A stretch of 34,327 nt of DNA from Thermodesulfovibrionales bacterium (GCA_026415415.1 JAOAHE010000015.1:1-34327), one strand, 5' to 3'; positions 1 to 8,487 are shown, counted from the stretch's first letter. Translations and numbers: made by a program. The notes: generated from the letters alone by a model not told the origin.

Positions 1-19
1 AGATGTGTATAAGAGACAG
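1..19. other. Nextera/Tn5 mosaic-end adapter (library artefact)
   Basis: The first 19 bases, AGATGTGTATAAGAGACAG, are exactly the Tn5 mosaic end used in Nextera tagmentation libraries. They are not genomic and should be trimmed. Their presence shows that position 1 is a read end, so the feature at the left edge is cut by the assembly and not by biology. Confidence 0.95.
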
Positions 20-792
20 CTCCAGAGGATTAAATAAATCAAACTGTTTATTCCTCCACCTCAAAACTATAACTCCCTGTCTTCTGCATAGTATGCACTG
101 TGTCGCCGATCTCTCTATCAGTTACTACTGCCTCTGCTTGTCTAAATGATTTTCATTGCTTAAGCCCCTTTGTCGCTTCTCCATCACAGATGCATCTTTG
201 TGTCCTACTACGCAAAAGGTCGTCCTTTTGCTCATAAGTAGGGTTATTATTTCTGCACTGTAAAACTCAGAATCTAATGAGGTATGCTTTATCCTCTTCC
301 CTTGTGGTAATATTTTGTATGCCTCATTAATCGCCTCTACTACTTCACCCATTGCACTGCCCTCCCTAAAGGCATGATATACTATTATCGAAAGTTCCTC
401 AAACATTGTCACGATGTAAGCTTTGAATCCCTTACATCTCATCTTAATATCTACTTGTTCAGTCTCTTCGCACTTCTCATCTTTCTAAACCAGTTCTCTA
501 CCGTAGAAACAGATAGAATATGTATAAGTCCTATGAGTTCCCTCAATCCTGTGTCTTCTGATATCTCCCTTAAATCCTCTATGTGCCAGCTTCTACCATA
601 AGGCATCATGGATAGAGGCTCTATATAATCCCATGCCTTGTATCCCCTATTTGACGCAGGCATAGGCTTATCTATTAGGTCCTTTACCTCAAATCCCCTT
701 AAAAATTCTGAATAGATAGCAAGCTCTGACCTCGAGATTATCTCATCTTTCGTAAGACCAAGCTTAAAATTAAGGTGGGTTTGTTTTATCAT
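20..792 (-). pseudogene. Decayed IS1380-type transposase, truncated at contig edge
   Basis: Four pieces of one transposase lie in order on the minus strand but in different frames. The first (792 to 451) holds the N-terminal region with SNRGYKAWDYIEPLSMM and an LREL-GLIHIL-S motif. The second (about 489 to 125) holds KGFKAYIV, FREGSA and a DDE-type segment, LDSEFYSAEII. The third (about 140 to 65) reads TDREIGDTVHTMQKTG. The fourth (about 68 to 20) reads LRWRNKQFDLFNPLE. These motifs and their order resemble IS1380-family (IS4 superfamily, DDE) transposases. The part between the first and second pieces, which should carry the first catalytic Asp, is much shorter than normal, so an internal deletion is likely besides at least three frameshifts. 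The 3' end runs off the window. It cannot encode an active enzyme. Terminal inverted repeats were not identified. Confidence 0.8.
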
Positions 793-1085
793 TATATCTA
801 CTACTTCTTTTGTTTTATTATTCAGCTTTTGGGTGATGTTTTATATCACTCAAAAAAATTAAACAAGAAGGAGTTTTCTTTATTTATGGGAAGTCTATCT
901 CTATTTTTGGGGTATACTTAATTATAATTTTAAACTAAATTAAGGTAAATAGCAAACTTATAAATGACACCGTAAGTTTATGTCCCTATTAAGTTGAGTA
1001 GTCATGATTTGTAGTGTTTTGGTTAAGTTTATTAGCTAAGATAGTAGTATTTTTATAAAAAGATATAGTTGTAAAAAGATTAATC
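793..1085. other. Intergenic gap between dead transposase and mocA
   Basis: About 290 AT-rich bases with no credible gene. It should hold the outer end of the IS, but I could not place the inverted repeat. A short hairpin (GTGAT, seven bases, ATCAC) lies near 834-850. The right part carries one arm of the 13-bp inverted repeat listed separately. Confidence 0.5.
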
Positions 1086-1095
1086 TTAGCTAATA
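1030..1095. repeat. 13-bp perfect inverted repeat at the mocA 3' end
   Basis: Arms TATTAGCTAAGAT (1030-1042) and ATCTTAGCTAATA (1083-1095) are perfect reverse complements separated by 40 AT-rich bases. The right arm covers the mocA stop codon. It could fold as a long-loop terminator or mRNA 3'-end stem for the minus-strand operon, or be the ends of a very small inserted element. No U-tract typical of an intrinsic terminator follows it clearly. Confidence 0.6.
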
Positions 1096-1700
1096 TTGTT
1101 TTTTAATGAAATGAAAGAGATTTTTTTTAATGCCTCATTATAATCTTTGATTGTGTCTATATCTAAAATTACACCTTCATCTAAGACTTCTAATAGAAAA
1201 ACTTTCTGATAGTTTGTTCTTATTATATCTCTAAGATTACATCCTGAAAAAAGAGCATTTAACGCTGTAAAAGGGAATAGGGTGGGATGCCCTTTTTTGT
1301 TGTTGTAGCAAGGAATTATTATTCTATCAGGAACATTGTGATGTGTAGAGATGATTTTTTGAATTGTATCAGGTTGTACTAAAGGGTGGTCTGATGGGTA
1401 GACTAAAATGCCAGAACAATAGCTTTTAATTGCCTTAAAGCCTATCCTGACAGATTCAGCCATCTCACTTTCTTGCACCGGATTAATAGCTATGTTTATT
1501 GGTAAATTGCTAATTTCTTTTTGAATCTCTTTGGCTTGCGAACTAATTACAACTATTGTCTCTTTTATATCTGCTTGAATGATTGAGTAAATACAGTGAG
1601 TTAAAACTGTTCTTTCACCTAAGGGAAGCAGTTGCTTTATCTGTCCCATCCTTTTGGATTTCCCTGCTGCAAGAAGAATTGCCGAGACGTGAGTGGTCAT
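1086..1700 (-). CDS. mocA: MocA-like molybdenum cofactor nucleotidyltransferase
   Basis: Cytoplasmic NTP-transferase of the MobA/MocA family, expected to add CMP (or another nucleotide) to molybdopterin for the molybdo-hydroxylase encoded upstream in the same operon. The 204-residue protein opens with the nucleotide-binding signature LLAAGKSKRMGQIKQLLP (residues 9-26) and later has YPSDHP and KKGHPTLFP, typical of the family; length is normal. The start at 1700 is preceded by AGGAGG at good spacing. It lies 86 bases inside the end of xdhC, an unusually long overlap. Last gene of the iorAB-xdhC-mocA operon. Whether it makes MCD or another dinucleotide form cannot be told from sequence alone. 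Confidence 0.85.
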   Translation of the reverse strand: MTTHVSAILLAAGKSKRMGQIKQLLPLGERTVLTHCIYSIIQADIKETIVVISSQAKEIQKEISNLPINIAINPVQESEMAESVRIGFKAIKSYCSGILVYPSDHPLVQPDTIQKIISTHHNVPDRIIIPCYNNKKGHPTLFPFTALNALFSGCNLRDIIRTNYQKVFLLEVLDEGVILDIDTIKDYNEALKKISFISLKNNIS

Positions 1701-2457
1701 TTTGCCTCCTAAGTTGAACTATTTGAGCCATTATGCTTATAGCTATTTCTTGAGGTGTTACAGATCCAATCGCTAAGCCAACGGGGGTGATTATTCTGCT
1801 GATTTCATTTTGGGAGAAACCTTCATCAGATAGTCTTTTGAACAATATATTTCTTTTTCTTTTACTTCCTAAAAGACCAATATATTGCGCATCAGTAGAA
1901 AGAGCAGATTTAAGAGCAGTAAGATCGTGGTTATGTCCACGAGTAGCTATTACTATATAACTTTGCTTGGCGACAGTATATCTTTTAAAGATAGTCTCAA
2001 AGTCATTCACAATAATGTCATCTGCATCAGGTAGATTTTCTCTATTTGCAAACTCTTCTCTGTCATCAATAACAATTACTTTAAATCCTAAAAATTTTGC
2101 TATTTTTGACAAAGCCTTTCCAACATGACCAGCACCAAGAATTACTATAGATGGTTCAGGAGTAATAGGCTCAATAAATATCTTTATTCTGCCACCGCAG
2201 ACAAGTCCTCCTTCTGTCTCTTTAAGATTAAAGGAAAGGGTTTTAGCAGAGTGGTCTTTTATGGCCATTAAGGCTGCTTGAATAACCTCTGCCTCTACAC
2301 ATCCGCCTCCAACTGTTCCTAAGGTAGTAGAGTCATCTAATATGAGCATTTTTGCACCTATCTTTTGGGGAGATGATCCCAGACACTCTACTATGGTAGC
2401 AACTGCAAATGATTTGCCCTCTTTTTTGAGCCTAAATATCTCTTCATAAAGATCCAT
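1615..2457 (-). CDS. xdhC: XdhC/CoxI-family molybdoenzyme maturation factor
   Basis: Maturation chaperone that binds sulfurated Mo-cofactor and loads it into xanthine-oxidase-family enzymes. The N-terminal XdhC/CoxI domain has VGGGCVEAEV and CGGRIKIFIEP; the C-terminal Rossmann domain has VILGAGHVGKAL followed by VIDDREEF, as in XdhC. The start at 2457 lies immediately after the stop of the large-subunit gene (one base between), so translational coupling is likely. The family normally ends near the QIVQLRR segment; here the frame continues about 28 more residues into mocA, suggesting that an earlier stop was lost. Function as partner of the upstream enzyme is inferred from the operon. Confidence 0.9.
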   Translation of the reverse strand: MDLYEEIFRLKKEGKSFAVATIVECLGSSPQKIGAKMLILDDSTTLGTVGGGCVEAEVIQAALMAIKDHSAKTLSFNLKETEGGLVCGGRIKIFIEPITPEPSIVILGAGHVGKALSKIAKFLGFKVIVIDDREEFANRENLPDADDIIVNDFETIFKRYTVAKQSYIVIATRGHNHDLTALKSALSTDAQYIGLLGSKRKRNILFKRLSDEGFSQNEISRIITPVGLAIGSVTPQEIAISIMAQIVQLRRQNDHSRLGNSSCSREIQKDGTDKATASLR

Positions 2458-2458
2458 T

Positions 2459-4624
2459 TTAGGTTATTTTTAATTCATTTAAGTTTATTGGGAGTTTTCT
2501 TATTCTTTTTCCTGTTAGAGAAAATATAGCATTACAAATAGCAGGAGCTATAGGTGGCACGCCAGGCTCCCCAACCCCTTGAGGGGTTTCATTACTTTTA
2601 ACAATATAAACTTCTACCTTTGGCATATCTTTCATAGTAAGTATTTGGTAGTCATGGAAATTAGATTGCTCAACCATACCATCTTTAATAGTGATGGAAC
2701 CAAAAAGAGCTGCAGAAAGACCAAATACAATGCCGGACTCCATTTGTGCCTCAACTGTAGATGGATTTATAACCCTCCCGCAATCAATGGCACAAATAAC
2801 CTTACTTACTTTTAACTTGCCTGATCTATCTAAGGATACTTCTGCAACTTGAGCTACATAACTGCCAAAAGATTTATGTACTGCTATACCTCTTCCTTTT
2901 CCTTTTTCTAAGGAATTTTTCCAACCTGCCTTTTCAGCAGCAAGTTCTAAAACACTAAGATATTTAGGTTGGTTTTTTAGGAGGTTTTTTCTAAACTCAT
3001 AGGGGTCTTTCTTGGCTAAATGTGCTGCTTCATCAATGAAGGACTCTACAACAAAGGCAGTATGTGAATGTCCAACAGAACGCCACCATAGCACAGGAAT
3101 ATTTACGTTAGGGCTGTGTAAGTCAACATGTATATTAGGGATCTCATATGGTATATCATGAGCACCTTCTGTTGAAGTTTTATCAATACCATTTTTAGTC
3201 AGAGCCTGTTCAAAAGGGGTGCCTTTTACGATGGATTGTCCTACTATAGTGTGAAGCCATGAGTTAAGATTTCCCTTTTCGTCCAGTCCTGCTGATATTT
3301 TATGATAATACATGGGGCGATAATACCCCCCTTTAATGTCGTCTTGTCGGCTCCAAATAACTTTGACAGGTTTTTTGAGCTCTTTTGCAATATGGGCGGC
3401 TTCAGATACAAAATCTGAGTGTGGGTTTGCTCGCCTTCCAAAACCACCACCTAAGTAGGTAGTATAGAGAAAAACCTTTTGAGGATCAAGATTTAAGATA
3501 GAAGCTGCTGCATTTCTATCAAGTGTTTGCATCTGCGTTCCAGTCCATATATAAGCTCTATCTTCTTTATAATCAATGAGGCAATTTAGAGTCTCCATTG
3601 GGGAGTGGGATAGATAGGGAACTTCATACTCAGCAGTTATCTTTTTATGAGCCTTTTTGAATTGTTCTTTTGCTTCTCCATCCTTTTTAGCTATCAATCC
3701 TTCAGTGTTTGCAAGTCTGGAATAGGTAATCTTTAACTCATCTGTTGAGAGTTTTGAGTTTTCTCCTACATCCCATTTAATATCAAGGGCCCCCCTTCCA
3801 TTATAGGCAGACCAAAAATCTTTAGCTACTACTGCAACTCCAGAAGGTATTTGAATAATGTGCATAACACCGTTTACTTTCATAGCATTTTCAGCATTGT
3901 AGCTTTTGACTTTTGCTCCAAAAACTGGAGGGCGTGCCACAAGGGCTGTAAGCATTCCAGGGACTTTGACATCAATTCCAAAAATTGCTTTTCCGTTAAC
4001 TTTTTCTTTAGTATCAAGGTGTTTTGTAGGCTTACCGATAACCTTAAATGTATCAGGTGATTTTAGGACTATGTTATTAGGTGGTTCAACAGTAGAAGCC
4101 TTTTCCACAAGGGAACCAAAGGAAAGTCTCTTTTTTGATTTTTCATGAATAATAAATCCTTTTTCAGCTCGGCACTCTGAGGGGTCCACTTTCCATATTT
4201 GGGAAGCAGCATTGATGAGCATTAGGCGTGCTGCAGCTCCTGCTTTTCTTAATTGATCCCAGCAAGAACGAACGCTGCTACTGCCGCCTGTACCTTGAAT
4301 AGCACCCCACTCGGTGTGGTTATAAATCGGATTCACGGGAGCTGGTTGTATCTTGATTTTTGATAATTCACATTCTAATTCTTCAGCGATGAGCATAGGA
4401 AGAGAGGTATAAACACCTTGTCCCATCTCTGATTTGTTAATAATTAATGTTATTGTATCATCACTTCCTATTCTGATAAAGGCGTTTGGGCTAAAGGTTT
4501 TAGAAGTTACTTTTGCTTTACCTTCTGAATCAATGGGCATATAAAATCCTAAAAGTAGGCTTGTCCCCATGATAGCACCAGTTTTAAGAAAATCACGTCT
4601 GCTTAAGTTAATTATATCAGTCAT
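2459..4624 (-). CDS. iorB: Molybdopterin-binding large subunit, IorB-type (aldehyde/isoquinoline oxidoreductase)
   Basis: Large Mo-cofactor subunit of a two-subunit molybdo-hydroxylase of the xanthine oxidase family, which hydroxylates an aldehyde or N-heterocycle using water. It has 721 residues. Residues 8-14 (SRRDFLK) followed by a hydrophobic stretch form a Tat signal, so the complex should be exported folded to the periplasm. Mo-binding motifs are visible: GGGFGRR at 392-398, the WWRSVGHSH segment near 513-521, and QGVGEPG at 682-688, with Glu686 the expected catalytic base. The order and Tat signal fit the isoquinoline 1-oxidoreductase beta group, which lacks the FAD subunit and passes electrons to an external acceptor. 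No cytochrome gene is adjacent. It overlaps the small-subunit gene by four bases (ATGA). The substrate is unknown, so the symbol marks subfamily only. Confidence 0.88.
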   Translation of the reverse strand: MTDIINLSRRDFLKTGAIMGTSLLLGFYMPIDSEGKAKVTSKTFSPNAFIRIGSDDTITLIINKSEMGQGVYTSLPMLIAEELECELSKIKIQPAPVNPIYNHTEWGAIQGTGGSSSVRSCWDQLRKAGAAARLMLINAASQIWKVDPSECRAEKGFIIHEKSKKRLSFGSLVEKASTVEPPNNIVLKSPDTFKVIGKPTKHLDTKEKVNGKAIFGIDVKVPGMLTALVARPPVFGAKVKSYNAENAMKVNGVMHIIQIPSGVAVVAKDFWSAYNGRGALDIKWDVGENSKLSTDELKITYSRLANTEGLIAKKDGEAKEQFKKAHKKITAEYEVPYLSHSPMETLNCLIDYKEDRAYIWTGTQMQTLDRNAAASILNLDPQKVFLYTTYLGGGFGRRANPHSDFVSEAAHIAKELKKPVKVIWSRQDDIKGGYYRPMYYHKISAGLDEKGNLNSWLHTIVGQSIVKGTPFEQALTKNGIDKTSTEGAHDIPYEIPNIHVDLHSPNVNIPVLWWRSVGHSHTAFVVESFIDEAAHLAKKDPYEFRKNLLKNQPKYLSVLELAAEKAGWKNSLEKGKGRGIAVHKSFGSYVAQVAEVSLDRSGKLKVSKVICAIDCGRVINPSTVEAQMESGIVFGLSAALFGSITIKDGMVEQSNFHDYQILTMKDMPKVEVYIVKSNETPQGVGEPGVPPIAPAICNAIFSLTGKRIRKLPINLNELKIT

Positions 4625-5088
4625 TTTTTACCTCTCTTTGAAGACATAAGTTGTGAAGAAAGATGAATAGCTTTTTTAATTCTTTGGTATGTTCCACATC
4701 TGCATAGGCAACTTGACATGTAATTATCAATATCTTCATCTGTTGGGTTTGGTTTTTCGCTCAGGAGAGATATCGCTTGCATTATTTGTCCTGGTTGACA
4801 GTAACCGCATTGTGGAACATCTTCAAGAATCCAAGCTTTTTTGACGGGATGGCTTTCAGGTATGCCTTCTATTGTAGTTACCTTTTTGTCTTTTATATCG
4901 TTAATAAAAGTCTGACAAGAACGGACTGCTTTGCCGTCAACTAAGACAGTGCATGCACCACATTGGGCAATTCCACATCCAAATTTTGTTCCTACCAGAC
5001 CCAAATGATCCCTTAATATCCACAACAGAGGTGTATCGCTACTAACATCAATCTTATATCGCTTACCATTGATAAAAAGAGAGGTCAT
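4621..5088 (-). CDS. iorA: [2Fe-2S] small subunit of molybdo-hydroxylase, IorA-type
   Basis: Electron-transfer subunit with two [2Fe-2S] clusters. The plant-type ferredoxin cluster uses Cys38, Cys43, Cys46 and Cys58 ([16 protein letters not shown]). The C-terminal four-helix cluster uses Cys94, Cys97, Cys129 and Cys131 ([10 protein letters not shown] and CLCRCGTY). At 155 residues it has the usual length. It has no signal of its own and is probably carried out by the Tat signal of the large subunit. The start is preceded by AGGAGG. First gene of the operon, with a near-consensus promoter about 75 bases upstream. Confidence 0.92.
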   Translation of the reverse strand: MTSLFINGKRYKIDVSSDTPLLWILRDHLGLVGTKFGCGIAQCGACTVLVDGKAVRSCQTFINDIKDKKVTTIEGIPESHPVKKAWILEDVPQCGYCQPGQIMQAISLLSEKPNPTDEDIDNYMSSCLCRCGTYQRIKKAIHLSSQLMSSKRGKK

Positions 5089-5162
5089 TGCTTTCCTCCT
5101 ATGTCTGTCGGGTTAAAGTGCTTTCCCCTTTGTTAATATTTATAATTAATATTTATAAAGAA

Positions 5163-5191
5163 ATAATACAATATGGTTTTTTATATGTCAA
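5163..5191 (-). promoter_or_regulatory. Sigma70-type promoter of iorAB-xdhC-mocA
   Basis: On the minus strand TTGACA (5191-5186) and TATTAT (5168-5163) are separated by exactly 17 bases. The predicted start is near 5156, leaving a leader of roughly 70 bases to iorA. Five to six of six consensus bases in each box make this the clearest promoter in the window. Confidence 0.75.
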
Positions 5192-5263
5192 ATTAAGGGT
5201 AAAATTATCGGGAGTAGTTTTCGTATAAAAATTGTTTAAGATTTTTAAATATAGGGTATTAAG

Positions 5264-6710
5264 ATGAAATTAAAATTTAAGATTGTGAATTTTATCCTAA
5301 TTTTTTTATCTATTTTGTTCACTTATGCTAAGGCTGTTGATATAAGAATACTTTATCTTGATGACTTTCATGGGTTTGCAGAAAGTTACAAGCCATTTGG
5401 GGTGGAAAAGCCTATTGGCGGAGCTTCTGTTTTTACCTCTATATTAAAAAAGCTTAAGAATGAAAAAACTACGCTTTTAGCTTCTGCAAGAGATATGATT
5501 CATGGTAATAACTGGCCAAATCCTACAGAAGGACGGTCTGTTATTAAGCTTATTAATTCTGTGGAGTTTGATGCGATGTTAGTAGGAAATCATGAACTTG
5601 ATTTTGGACAGGAGGTCCTTAAAAAAGAATATTTGAGGCAAACTTTTCTATTTTAGGGGAAATATTTATGTGTTGGGGGAGTAAAACAATTTATTATAAA
5701 AGAATTAGCTGGAATTAAAGTAGTATTAATAGGAGTAACTACTGAAAACCTTAGCTTCCCATCCAAAAAAATGTGGAATTTTTTCTGTCCATTGAAGCAC
5801 AATTACCAACTATCTGGGTGAGTTAAAAGTAAAAACTGATTTATTCATAGTTCTCTCATAGAGGTTTTCATAGTGGTAGAGTTCTTGCAAAGAGGGTAAA
5901 AGTTCATATTGTTGTAGATGGACATTCTCATATAAAATTAGAAAAATCTGCCCAAATAGGCAGTGTTATAATAGTGCAAGCATGGAAGCGTAGAAAAATC
6001 TTAGGAGTTTTAGTCTTTATGGTAGAAGAAGGTTAAATATTAAAATTTAGAGGTTATCTTGAAGACATAAATAGGAATAGCTAACTGAGACATAGATTGT
6101 GAGATTGTGAGAAAAAAAAGACCGATCTTGGCAATTTTTAGCAGACATTATAAGAGAAACAGCTGGTGCTCAAACTGCTATTATATTCTATTATATTATA
6201 TGGTGGAGGAATAAGGACGGGGATTAAAAAAGGAGAGATAAAGGTAAAGGCCATTTACCCGGTGTTACCTTTCAATAATTGCATAGTTGCTATTAAGATG
6301 ATAGGCGCAAAAATAAAGGAGTTACTTGATCATGAGGTTTCTGCCTATCAAGAAGGGGCGGGCAGGTTTCCACAGGTATAGGAAATCAAGTTTATCTATG
6401 AGCCAAAAGCAAAGTTAGGGGAAATGATAAAAGAGATAGTAATAGGAAATTTTATCTTAAAGAAGATGAAGAATATACTTTAGCTACAAACGACTTCTTC
6501 GTTGCAGGAGGAGCTGGTTTATTTCACATTCAGTGATGGATTGAGATCATTAAAAGACTATGAATTAATAAATGGTGTTATAAAGTCAGGGGAAATCGTG
6601 TATTTAGATGCAAGCAGGTATTTAAGAGATATTGTGGTGAATTATATAAAGAATAAAATGTTATAGATCCAAAAATTGAAGGAAGAATAAAAGAGTTATT
6701 AGAAAAATGA
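5264..6710 (+). pseudogene. Decayed 5'-nucleotidase / metallophosphatase (UshA-like)
   Basis: An exported bifunctional metallophosphoesterase/5'-nucleotidase that is no longer intact. The first 130 residues read cleanly: a signal peptide (about 1-24), LYLDDFHGF (metal-binding Asp and His), SARDMIHG and VGNHELDFG. A frameshift then ends the frame near 5654. Downstream, family motifs return in changing frames: VVDGHSHIKLE near 5915, GGGIRTGIKKGEI near 6200, and VLPFNNCIVAIKMIGAKIKELL near 6260, then stops again. The final fragment ends with a stop at 6708-6710. At least five disruptions are visible. Two active-site motifs (GNHE and GHSH) survive, so decay is probably recent. Confidence 0.85.
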
Positions 6711-6909
6711 AGGTTTATGTAAATAATAAGCTTTTTGAATTTATCTACTGAATGATAGTCAGGCATGCTTTAATTGATTCAAATCTAATTAAATCAGTTA
6801 AGGTTGGGGAAAGTTTATGATTAATGGAGCAATGAGATAGGTTAGATGGTGAGCTTTCACAGATAGGGTCGGGATTTTTGTTGGTACAAAATCAGAAGAA
6901 ATAAAGTGA
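6707..6909 (+). pseudogene. Decayed small companion gene downstream of the 5'-nucleotidase
   Basis: An ATG overlaps the stop of the nucleotidase remnant (ATGA at 6707-6710). It opens MKVYVNNKLFEFIY and hits a stop, then continues in other frames with VRHALIDSNLIKSVKVGE, WSNEIG, LDGELSQ and GIFVGTKSEEIK before a stop at 6907-6909. Joined, these pieces suggest a protein of about 65 residues, possibly a small beta-rich fold, broken by several frameshifts. I do not recognise the family with certainty. The four-base overlap shows that it was the second gene of an operon with the phosphatase and decayed with it. Confidence 0.5.
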
Positions 6910-6994
6910 GGCTTGTTATACCTTAAACTTGTTATTTAAAATCTACTTTGTGTTTACTATGAAGGTAATTTCAGAATATAAAAGATAGCCTTTC

Positions 6995-7036
6995 TTACCT
7001 CCAAATCTTTTTAAGATTTGGAGGTAATTGATTTTT
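6995..7036. terminator. Strong hairpin terminator between convergent transcripts
   Basis: A perfect 14-bp stem (TTACCTCCAAATCT at 6995-7008 pairing with 7014-7027) with a five-base loop. Read on the plus strand it is followed by TTGATTTTT, giving an intrinsic terminator for the dead nucleotidase operon. Read on the minus strand it sits just after the stop of the ferredoxin-domain gene and may protect or end that message. Confidence 0.75.
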
Positions 7037-7042
7037 AAATGC

Positions 7043-7768
7043 TTAAATTTTTATTTTCTCTAAGATCTCACCTTTTGTACTGATTACTACCTCTTCTAAG
7101 GGTATATCTTTACCAGAGAGAGAGATAGCTTTTTCAATAATCTTGGATAATTTAGAGCAACAAGGTACTTCCATAGAAAGGACAGTGATATTTTTAATAG
7201 AGGAGGTAGAGAATATCTCAACAAATTTACGTAAGTAGTAATCAGTATCATCTAACTTTGGACATCCAACAAGTAATATTTTACCTCTTAGGAAGTCGTT
7301 ATGAAAATTGGGATAGGCAAAAGCGGTACAATCCGCGGCTACCAATAGATCAGCATCTTTTAGAAAAGGTGCTACAGCTGGCACAAGTTTTATTTGTAAG
7401 GGCCAGTTAGTAAGCTCAGAGACAGCCCTTGTTTGGATCTCTTCTGTTATTTGAGGTTTTGTTGTTGATATAAAATGCACTGAGGGACAGCAAAGCTTTT
7501 CTTCATGGTGGTGGCTTTGTTGTCTGCTTTTAAGATACTCTTCCACAGCCTCGGGGCTAAACTCTTCAGCTTCTCGTTCAATAAGCTTTAAAGCACCTTT
7601 TGGACATTCACCAAGACAGGCTCCAAGCCCGTCACAGTATATTTCTGATACTAATCTTGCTTTACCATCTATTATCTGTATAGCACCTTCTGCACAGGCA
7701 GGGACGCATTGACCACAACCATCACACAAATCTTCATTTATCTCTATTATTTTTCTTAATGTTTTCAT
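7043..7768 (-). CDS. 4Fe-4S ferredoxin-domain protein of the hcp operon
   Basis: Probable electron carrier working with hybrid cluster protein. The N-terminal ferredoxin domain has CDGCGQCVPAC (Cys15, 18, 21, 25) and a second motif CDGLGACLGECP (Cys45, 51, 55) in which the usual second cysteine is Leu48. A short His-rich linker (HHH near residue 85) precedes a cysteine-containing C-terminal region with AADCTAFAYPNF, LLVGCPKLDD and MEVPCC. This two-part architecture is familiar from anaerobes. The ATG at 7768 is preferred over a GTG at 7777 because GAGG lies eight bases before it. It starts two bases after the preceding gene's stop, so it is co-transcribed with hcp. Proposed electron donation to Hcp is inferred from position. 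Confidence 0.82.
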   Translation of the reverse strand: MKTLRKIIEINEDLCDGCGQCVPACAEGAIQIIDGKARLVSEIYCDGLGACLGECPKGALKLIEREAEEFSPEAVEEYLKSRQQSHHHEEKLCCPSVHFISTTKPQITEEIQTRAVSELTNWPLQIKLVPAVAPFLKDADLLVAADCTAFAYPNFHNDFLRGKILLVGCPKLDDTDYYLRKFVEIFSTSSIKNITVLSMEVPCCSKLSKIIEKAISLSGKDIPLEEVVISTKGEILEKIKI

Positions 7769-7770
7769 TT

Positions 7771-8469
7771 TTAACACCTCTTAAAAGATTTTTTTGCGAT
7801 TTTTTTTGCTGTATTTGTAAATAAATCTTTTTCAATTATTTCATCTAATTTTTCTACTTTATTACTTTCCTTTTTAAGATTTTTTTCAATATTAACAAGG
7901 GTAATTGCATCAAGTAAAATTTTTTGATTGATAGATACCTCGTCATCTGAATCTTTTTTAAGAGTTATTAAGTTACATACTTCTTCTATCATCTCCGGTT
8001 TAGCATTTAGTCTTGTAAGTATATTGCGGGCAGTATTTTGATTTTGCTCAACACTGTCAGTAATATCGTGAAAGTAAACTGCTGCAATAATAACAGCTGG
8101 GTTAGCTATCTCTTCTTTTATAATTTGCTCAACATATTTAACAGTTTTTAAGATTTTGCTAATTTTTTTAAAATCCTTGCCTAAGTATTTTTTTATCTCT
8201 ATAGCAAGGCGATCTTTAAAGAGCACCTCTTTTTCTGCAATTAATTCAGCAGGAAGGCTCCCAAGACACTGTTCGGCATATTTGCAGTAGGCAGCACAAC
8301 CGAAATCCATTTTTGGGTTAACGAACTCATAGCCACATTTTTTACAAGTGCGAGCTGGCTCGTCTTTAAAAAACTCAACAGCTTCTCCACATTTGGGGCA
8401 TTTTACATCATATATAGCAGAAAAGTCCCAAAAAGCTGTATCCTGTCCAGGGCATCTGATCATAGACAT
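7771..8469 (-). CDS. Zinc-ribbon protein with degenerate HD-like domain
   Basis: A 232-residue cytoplasmic protein. The N-terminal part has a CXXC/CXXC zinc ribbon (Cys24, 27, 42, 45) followed by a further Cys cluster (Cys58, 62, 68: FGCAAYCKYAEQC). The C-terminal helical part resembles HD phosphohydrolases: VYFHDI gives His134-Asp135, but the first His expected about 30 residues earlier is Ser or Lys (KKISKILKTV), and the His-rich motif expected after EEVCNLI reads LKKDSDD. Most metal ligands are therefore missing, suggesting a non-catalytic domain. ATG at 8469 has AAGGAG in front; an upstream in-frame ATG at 8514 does not. It lies between hcp and the ferredoxin gene. Its function is unknown; a sensor or scaffold role in nitrosative stress is speculation. 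Confidence 0.75.
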   Translation of the reverse strand: MSMIRCPGQDTAFWDFSAIYDVKCPKCGEAVEFFKDEPARTCKKCGYEFVNPKMDFGCAAYCKYAEQCLGSLPAELIAEKEVLFKDRLAIEIKKYLGKDFKKISKILKTVKYVEQIIKEEIANPAVIIAAVYFHDITDSVEQNQNTARNILTRLNAKPEMIEEVCNLITLKKDSDDEVSINQKILLDAITLVNIEKNLKKESNKVEKLDEIIEKDLFTNTAKKIAKKSFKRC

Positions 8470-8487
8470 TTTAGCTCCTTTATATTT

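Noticed and set aside
2579-4148. Several plus-strand open frames inside the molybdo-hydroxylase large-subunit gene
   Set aside because: They lie wholly opposite a well-supported conserved gene, lack ribosome binding sites and resemble no family.
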